A stretch of 64,000 bases of DNA from NCBI GenBank assembly GCA_018292915.2, contig JACVVK020000015.1, positions 3,423,501-3,487,500 of the forward strand, read 5' to 3'. The translations under genes were made by a program, and so were the position numbers. The first letter of the stretch is position 1; the number at the start of each line of letters is the position of its first letter. Shown here piece by piece: positions 1 through 64,000 of this stretch. The stretch comes from Batillaria attramentaria (taxonomy: Eukaryota > Mollusca > Gastropoda > Batillariidae). Under the pieces are notes generated by a model, which was not told where the DNA came from, did not search any database, and was given only the letters and a program-made list of their open reading frames with translations.

Positions 1-1084
1 TCCTTCAACAACAGTATAACAATCGAATGTTAACAATGAACACAAACACACTCTAACATGAGTGCAAGACCAAGCCACTTAATATTACAGGTGTGACCAA
101 ACCACACGAGAGTCGATCTGTTGTTTGTGAAGGCGGAAGTGAAACTTAATTTGAACAGCATTGGCTAGTAACAGCGAAGGGGGAAGTGGGAAAATGAAGA
201 TGACAAACGAGTTTGAGACGAGATCTGAAGCCTGAATGCCAATTAATCATATCAATATGCGACCTTGTTTTCCCAGGTAAAAAACGAGGACTTGATTCGT
301 ATGACCAGCAACTGATAATATCCAGGTACAAAAAAACAGAAGAAATCAAATAATGAAAATGAAAAAAAAAATTCTCTTGATCTAAGCACGTGCAAAAAAA
401 AGCCAAAAGGCTGTATGATTTTTGCAGACATCTGCCCAAGGTATTTACTACATAAATAAACGGCATCATAACTGAAAGAGAAATGAAATCCTAAAGAATA
501 TTCAACATCATTATTAAAAAGAAAAAAAGAAAAAAAAGAGGAGAAATCAGGGGACACTTCCAATATATACATATCTACAGCTGTATCAGTATTCAATACT
601 TTTGAACCACAGGGCGTGTTCTAAAAAATAGTCCATTTTCTCGTAAAGAGGAAACGTATGACAATTTTTTTCCACCTGTACCCAAAGAGTTAAAAAAATC
701 ATATTCTCAACAACTTAGTGCACTGAAAAAAGGAAGATAAAGTATATTGCAGAACACACATTACGGGTTGTGGGACGTAGTACGTAGAAAAGGGGGGGGG
801 GGGGGGGGGGGGGGAAGAAGAAAAAAGCAGGAAATAAGAAGGGGGGAAAAAGAAAAAGAAAAAAGTTTCAGATGAACTGAAAAGCGCCAAGTCTACCAGA
901 AATAAATAGCGAAATAATAAAAGGAAAACAATATATGTATAACTATTGCATACAACTTGTTGCTATGAGACTAAATCTGTGTCAGCTGCCCATTCTCCCA
1001 CACATGGAATTCTGTACAGATGCATTTAAATACATATATATATTTAAATACACATCTGTTTGCACTCTTAACCCACAAAAACGT

Positions 1085-1234
1085 GAAAAGTCCCAAAATA
1101 CAGGCTTCAGGCGAAGTACTGCCAATCACGAGAAAAGTCCCACAATACAGGCTTCAGGCTAAGTACTTCCAATCACGAGAAAAGTCCCACAATACAGGCT
1201 TCAGGCTAAGTACTTCCAATCACGAGAAAATTCC
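1085..1234. repeat. 47-bp tandem repeat, three copies plus a partial
   Basis: The unit starts gaaaagtcccacaatacagg. Starts at 1085, 1132, 1179 and (partial) 1226 give an exact 47-bp period. Copies 2 and 3 are almost identical. Confidence 0.9.
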
Positions 1235-2716
1235 TTGTTTACTTCTCTACTGATTCATTCATTTCTTCATTTCTAAAATGTACAATTGTGAGAGAACGTG
1301 TACCTCTAAACCAGGTCTGCTAAAAGCCAAGAAAGCGGAAAACTGGACGAAACACGTGGGTGTTGCTCAGGTGGTGTAATTTCTTCTGGTAAATGGTATG
1401 CTCATATGTAAACATTTTACATACCTTTCTGGCTGTTGCAGTGGGAAAAAAAAGAGAGAGAGAGAAAAAGCTGTAAACTAGTGATTTCAAACAGTAACAA
1501 CAACAAATTACAAATCTAACAACAAAAGTTGTCTGTGCAGTTTCTGACCGGCCCTGAAAAGGTAGCTCCGGAATCCCTGCATCCCTTGAAATGATTCTCG
1601 TATGACTGCGGCAGGAAGATTGTGTATGAGCATGTGTGTTAATGTGTGCATGCGGGCGTGCCTCTGTGTGTGTGTGTAAGCCTCTGCGTGTGTGTGCGCG
1701 CGTGCACACAAAATAATGCGCCAATGCTTGTGGATACCCCATGCTCCCTTCTTCCCATATATACATGTACAACATACAAGGACACAGGAACATCCCAGTC
1801 ACTTACAGTATCAACATATTCACTGTAATGTATACCACCCTACAGCACTATGCCACATCATGATCTTACAATGGCACAAATGAAGTGGTTGAACACATGC
1901 CTCAACAGTTATGAACACAGCCAACAATATTACTCAGCTTATGTACATGTACATACTGAAACTTCACACACATACACGCGCGCGCACACCACAAAAAATT
2001 TATGTACACTAAAGAGAGAAAAGAATCACAGCAACTTGTATGTGAAATCACTCGAGAACACGCAACACACACATGTACACGGTGTATTTCTACATTGTAT
2101 GTAACCAACTGCTGAAAACTGTATTCAAAACCAGAGACCCACAGGTTTTCAACACTCAAAAGAGGGGTGGGGGGGGGGGGGGTGGGGGGGGAGGCTCATT
2201 AACAGAACAGAAGGGTGAAGCATCAAAGTGATAAAAATTTTTTAGTCACAAATGAAAATCTGATGTCGCCCCTAGCGCTAGCATAACTATACAATGCATC
2301 CACAAAACGATGTCCAGGTTGATAAATTAGGTGCTCACGGATACGGAATCCATTTGTGTATTCAGACTGTTCACATCAACTTGTCTACAGCTCGCACAAC
2401 GAAAGGTGCCGGAACATTGAACATCCACAGAGGAGAGAAATGGTATTGACGCAAGTTAATTTGCATATGCTGATAAGGTATTGCCATTGAATGATGAATG
2501 CGAGACTTAAAACAGCCTGGATATTGAAACATGTCGAATGGATGGTCACAGTTTGGTGTCCTTGACATGATGGGTAATGAGACATGAGAATTTTAACAAG
2601 TTCACTGCACACTTCAAGGTCATTTGTGCAAAATGTAATTTTCATGCAGTATACACGCAATACCAGTCCCCTAATCACATCATTCAGATGCCTTCAACAT
2701 ATATCTCCCTGTTGTG

Positions 2717-2984
2717 CAGGGCCCGAATGTAGAACTCGAGGTTAATTTAACCCATGGCTACGGGCCTAACCCAGACTAGGACAAAAGAAACCCAAAAGCA
2801 AAAAATGAAAAAGGAAGCAAAGAAAGGAAGGAAAAATTCCTATAACGGCTCGGGCAGCTTCCTGTATGGGCCCGCTTCCTGATTTAAAACATTAAACAAC
2901 AGAAAATTTAACCCTAGAGCTAGTTTAGTTCGAGGTTAGCTCCTGGCTAAAAGCCCTAACCTCGACTATTACATATGGGCCCTG
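2717..2984. mobile_element. GGGCCC inverted-repeat element (MITE-like), copy 1
   Basis: The ends are inverted copies: cagggcccgaatgtag on the left, and tacatatgggccctg on the right. Each is followed internally by cgaggttaa-type sequence. Length 268 bp, non-coding. Copies 2 and 3 are at 57301 and 24163. No clear target duplication. Confidence 0.7.
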
Positions 2985-4014
2985 ATCTTCAGTGCCAAAG
3001 AAAACCGAAATACTTTTAGCAATCGGAGTCGAAGTCATGTAAAAGGGTAAAAATGTCTTCTGCTTTAAGTTTAACACTGAAAGTGAAATGTATGTAAATA
3101 AATGTATACAAACAGTAAGAAGGAGAAAACCACATAGCAGCAGACATACCACTTACATTTAAATCTCTTGCCAGTTCTGTGGCAGGTCAATAAATAATGT
3201 CATGCAAACACACCATCAACGCACACTCATCAAGCAGCCTGGTCTGCAGGCTTATGTCAAAGTCAGAACGAAACACAGAAAACGTCCATCCAGTTAAAGG
3301 TCTGCAATCTCAGCAAACACCCACAAACCGTGTTTAAAAAAAAAACAAACAAAAAAACCCTGCAAAATGCACAGTCAACTATCACCGTTACAGAGTTTTC
3401 GGCAACCCTAAAACCTCTATAAAAGCCAAACAGAGTGTGATTTTACACTGAGCGAGAAAGTCGCAGTCTTCTCATGCAACGCACCACGCCCGCTAGGCAC
3501 TGTTGTCTCGCTCGGACAATGAAGTCACAGCAAACTCATACTCTGGTTTTTTAAGAGTCTCCGCAAAACTATGCAACTGTGACATAGCTGACTGTGCATT
3601 TTGCACAGCTGCAAAGTTTAAAAAAACCCAAAAACTGGTTTTTGTTGAGACTGCAGACCTTTTAACATATTACAGTGTACTGTACTGTGCACACTACCGG
3701 TACCTTCATATAAAGTAACACATTTACACCAACAAATCCAGTATGAGTGACAATGCTTAAACAACCCACTGATAAATAGTTACAGATGCTTGTGTATAAA
3801 AAGATTTCAATAACTGCAGCAGTATTCTAAATATTTTAAGCTAAGGGTATGTTTTTGCTCAGAATGTGCACACGGATGCACATCGATTTTGGTGGTGGTG
3901 TTGCAAAGCGTTTTCTTGTACATGTGTCGTCATACTCGAGTGTTTTTCACAGAAAACATTTAAGTGAAAATGAATTCTGCGCATCAGCACTGAAACAGTT
4001 TGTCACTGAAGTGC

Positions 4015-5423
4015 CTTGCATCCTTAGCACTTTATTTTCTGCAGAAGATCTATAGGAGACAGAGAGTTCAACCAAGAAGGCCGAATCTGCATCACTCCCA
4101 TTTCTGTCTTGGTGGCCAACTGTATAGACCCTTCCAAGAGCCCCTAGCAACTGTTACTAGGGCCCACACATGGTGCCACTCCTTCATTTCTATGGGGCAG
4201 TTTGTTACTGATCCATCAGCTGCTTGTTGGAAAGAAAGTGTTAACTGTGATGTGATGGCCTGCATGTCGTTTCCATGTGAAAGCTTCTGGGGGCCTCTGA
4301 ATCAAGCAAAGTTTCAACTGTTTCCTGATTGGCTAAAAATGCTTTCTCCAAGGATGCCATCGATTTCCACCCAAATGGTCATCTGGTTACTTGGAACAGA
4401 GTGACCCTGTATGCAGCAGTAACCTGTGTAAAAAGTCCACTTTTCCACCATGCTGGCCACTTCAGACGAAACAAACTGCACCAAGACTTGAAAGTGAAAC
4501 GGTTAGACCCTCACAGTAAAATCCATCTGTCATGATGAAGACTGTGACCAAGTCACAAGCCCTGAGCAAGTTCTGCCAAAGACCACATTTCTAAAATCCA
4601 CGCAAATCAAAATGGCAAACTTGTCTCATTTCTGTTGCTTCATGGTCTGTGGCTCATGTATGTAGCTCTCTGTGAAATAGGCTGCTCTCTTTGTGGTGTC
4701 CAGTGAGTTCTGTTTTGCAAACTGTTCAGTGTGGAAAATACTGCAAACTGTTTCGTGTTTGAATTTTCACAAACTGCCTTGTGCTTGAAGGTTTTCGAAC
4801 TACTTCGTCTTTGAAGTTTCACAAACTGGTTTGTGCTTGAGGTTTTACAAAATGATCTGCACAACTGTTCTGTGGTTGAAGTTTCCCTCACTGTTTCCAC
4901 TTGAATGTAATCTCACGTCCAAAAGTGACCGCACACATGACTGAGAATCTGTCAAATCCAAGTTCCTGATTAATTCTGCACAAACAGGTTCTGCCTGAAT
5001 GGATGCGCCTGCATACCTGCCACTCCTGTGGTGCTCTTGGGGATAGGCAGCTACAAAGAAAGTAGAATCGATTCCCTGATAAAATCAAGCATTCTGTCTG
5101 CATGTGGTGTAGCAATGATAAATTATGCAATCACAAATAATCCCACTGGGAAAAAGAAACGGTTGACAGTTTCACACGATCCATGGAGGAAATCTCAAAA
5201 CTTTTGGCCTCTTACAGTCGGCTCAATGGAAAACATGGAGGAATATCCTCATATATCCAGGAGGTCTCTGACAGTGTCCAGGATCACCAAAATGTTGAAG
5301 AAAGCACGCTGCAGATGAAGTTGATCACAAATTGCTACCGCCTATGGTTCACACCAAGCAGTCACAGGCTCTGAGAACTAAAACATAGCTGAGGGGGTTT
5401 TTTCTACACATCTTGGTCCACGA
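4015..5423 (-). other. Probable RAPGEF1 3' UTR with polyadenylation signal
   Basis: Downstream of the stop there is no further homology. The first AATAAA on the minus strand after the stop is at 4036-4031, so a UTR of about 1.4 kb ending near 4015 is the simplest reading. A degenerate tandem repeat lies inside it (4722-4890). The UTR extent is inferred from the hexamer alone. Confidence 0.35.
4722..4890. repeat. Degenerate ~30-bp minisatellite in the 3' UTR region
   Basis: About six imperfect units of the form ttcacaaactgnnttgtgct plus tgaaggtt. Open by chance on the minus strand. Confidence 0.7.
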
Positions 5424-62736
<57,313 letters not shown>

Positions 62737-64000
62737 CACTATTTGATATCACGCAATATCACACGGAGCACACTAGCCGTCCAATCAGATGTAATCCAGT
62801 TCCAGCGGTGCGCAGGAGTCAACACCTTGAGAAGCGTTCGCAAGTATCATTCATCTACTTAGTATTCCAGATATCTGACTAATGACATGTGGGAACTTTG
62901 TCGCTCGGTTCTTCCAAAGGACAGTCGGTTCTACACGGTAATCATTAGCGGTGGAGCATATTTTGACCATCAGTGCTTCAAGTCGAGCAGTCAACAAACA
63001 ATTATCACACGATGAAACATGCGCCGTAGGAAACAAGACTTGGCTGATACTCTTCGATAAAGACAAGTCAGTCAGTATTCGCCACTGACTGCTTGCGTCT
63101 CTTCGAATCTCTCCAGCAAGGAAACAGTCGTATCCTCTAGGCAGCATACACTGCCCGACAACACAACTCAACACTGTGGAGAGACTCGAAGAGAAGTTTC
63201 TCCAGCTTGAAGTGTTCAATGCACCTTCACCGGACAGAATGCTAGGCCTTTTTGGTACAATAACAAACTTTTGCTTCTTTGGGTACTAAATGTTCCCGTT
63301 TTCAAATCCTGGTCCCTGAACCACTTTCAGTTCAGCACCGTACAGTTTCGAAGAATTTTACTTGCTTTTAAAAATATTTAAGCAAACCTTCGTATCTAGT
63401 GGCATCACTGCTATTCGACAGGCCAGTAAATGAGTAATACATGTAAACTTGTATATGAAAACACAGCCGGTTCTTCTCTGAACTGTTTCCGCACAAGTGC
63501 AGTCAAGTTCCTTGAATGGATAAGCAGCTTTCAGTTCCACTGTCGAGTGTCCTGTATGATTCAGATAAGTCCTGCTTGCAGAAACCTTCATTCTCCGTAA
63601 CAGGTTCGTACTCAAATGACCTGGAACTGTCAACGTTCAGTCTAAGAGTCCAGTTAATTTACTCATCCCTTCTGTTAGGACACTCAGTGCACGTTGTCCG
63701 GCAGAGAAATGTTCAGCTCAGATAGCTGCACATACTTGTGAAGTTCACATGAATACGGCGATCCTTTGCAACTTGCTCGCTCTAACTGTTTACAGTACAT
63801 AAACATACTACAGTGTTGGCATCCAATACAAGAATGACCAGTGTTACTGTTTCTGACGACGATAACAGCTAGGTATCTAGTGATTCATCCATCCTTTGAC
63901 CACACTGAACAAGAGAAGTGGTCCTGTCGAAACCCGGCATCATCCTCAGAAAGAAACTCTCACATGATGCAGAAGTTCAGCACACTGTGCACTCCGCGAT
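62737..64000. other. Upstream flank, no gene recognised
   Basis: Sequence of mixed composition without splice-bounded frames or simple repeats. It would hold the promoter if the 62.7 kb exon is the true start. No TATA or Inr arrangement convinced me. Confidence 0.4.

Larger units (their letters stand above)
1..4014. other. Region without a recognised gene
   Basis: No exon with homology or paired splice signals was found on either strand. It holds a 23-G run (792-814), a 47-bp tandem repeat (1085-1234), short CA/GT stretches (1620-2080), a G-rich run (2166-2190) and an inverted-repeat element (2717-2984). It could be intergenic or an intron of another gene. Confidence 0.5.

Noticed and set aside
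4000..4404. 134-codon plus-strand ORF in the 3' UTR region
   Set aside because: No homology and no splice context; antisense to the probable UTR.

Overview
This is a 64 kb piece of an animal nuclear genome. It is dominated by one long minus-strand gene with 20 modelled exons, GT-AG introns, tRNA-derived SINEs, short inverted-repeat elements and very many (CA)n/(GT)n tracts. The gene is an orthologue of RAPGEF1 (C3G), the guanine nucleotide exchange factor for Rap1 that is recruited by CRK adaptor SH3 domains. The divergent but fully alignable protein, the large repeat-rich introns and the SINE/CA density suggest a lophotrochozoan, most likely a gastropod mollusc. That lineage call is an inference; the sequence alone only proves a metazoan.

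Layout, read 5'->3' on the minus strand. A candidate first coding exon lies at 62.7 kb. A basic N-terminal exon follows at 55.4 kb, then an intron of about 31 kb. From 24.5 to 5.4 kb eighteen exons follow with every splice phase consistent: the N-terminal helical region (24.5-23.1 kb), a Ser/Pro-rich CRK-binding region with four P-x-L-P-x-K motifs and an SQYDN tyrosine motif (22.8-18 kb), the RasGEF_N (REM) domain (17.4-11.2 kb) and the CDC25-type catalytic domain (10.8-5.4 kb). The joined model is 1196 codons plus stop, against roughly 1080-1095 residues in human RAPGEF1. A probable 3' UTR runs down to a polyadenylation signal near 4.03 kb. The first 4 kb hold no recognisable gene.

The 31 kb intron (24.5-55.3 kb) holds candidate alternative 5' exons with good donors whose phase fits the next constitutive exon (32.4, 40.0 and 49.4 kb), one small exon-like block with strong signals at both ends (49.9 kb), and most of the simple-sequence DNA. 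That includes a 1.17 kb CA array punctuated by CTGACA. Mobile elements are short and non-autonomous: at least five tRNA-derived SINE families, a TTAA-flanked piggyBac-like hairpin MITE, a GGGCCC-ended inverted-repeat family, and a possible piggyBac-derived remnant that was hit by a SINE.

The most notable observation is a segmental duplication over the 3' end of the exon at 18.5 kb. It creates a second, better-matching 5' splice site exactly 159 nt (53 codons) downstream, with an open frame running through a CA microsatellite. No bacterial-type system (operon, CRISPR, phage) is present, and none should be expected here.
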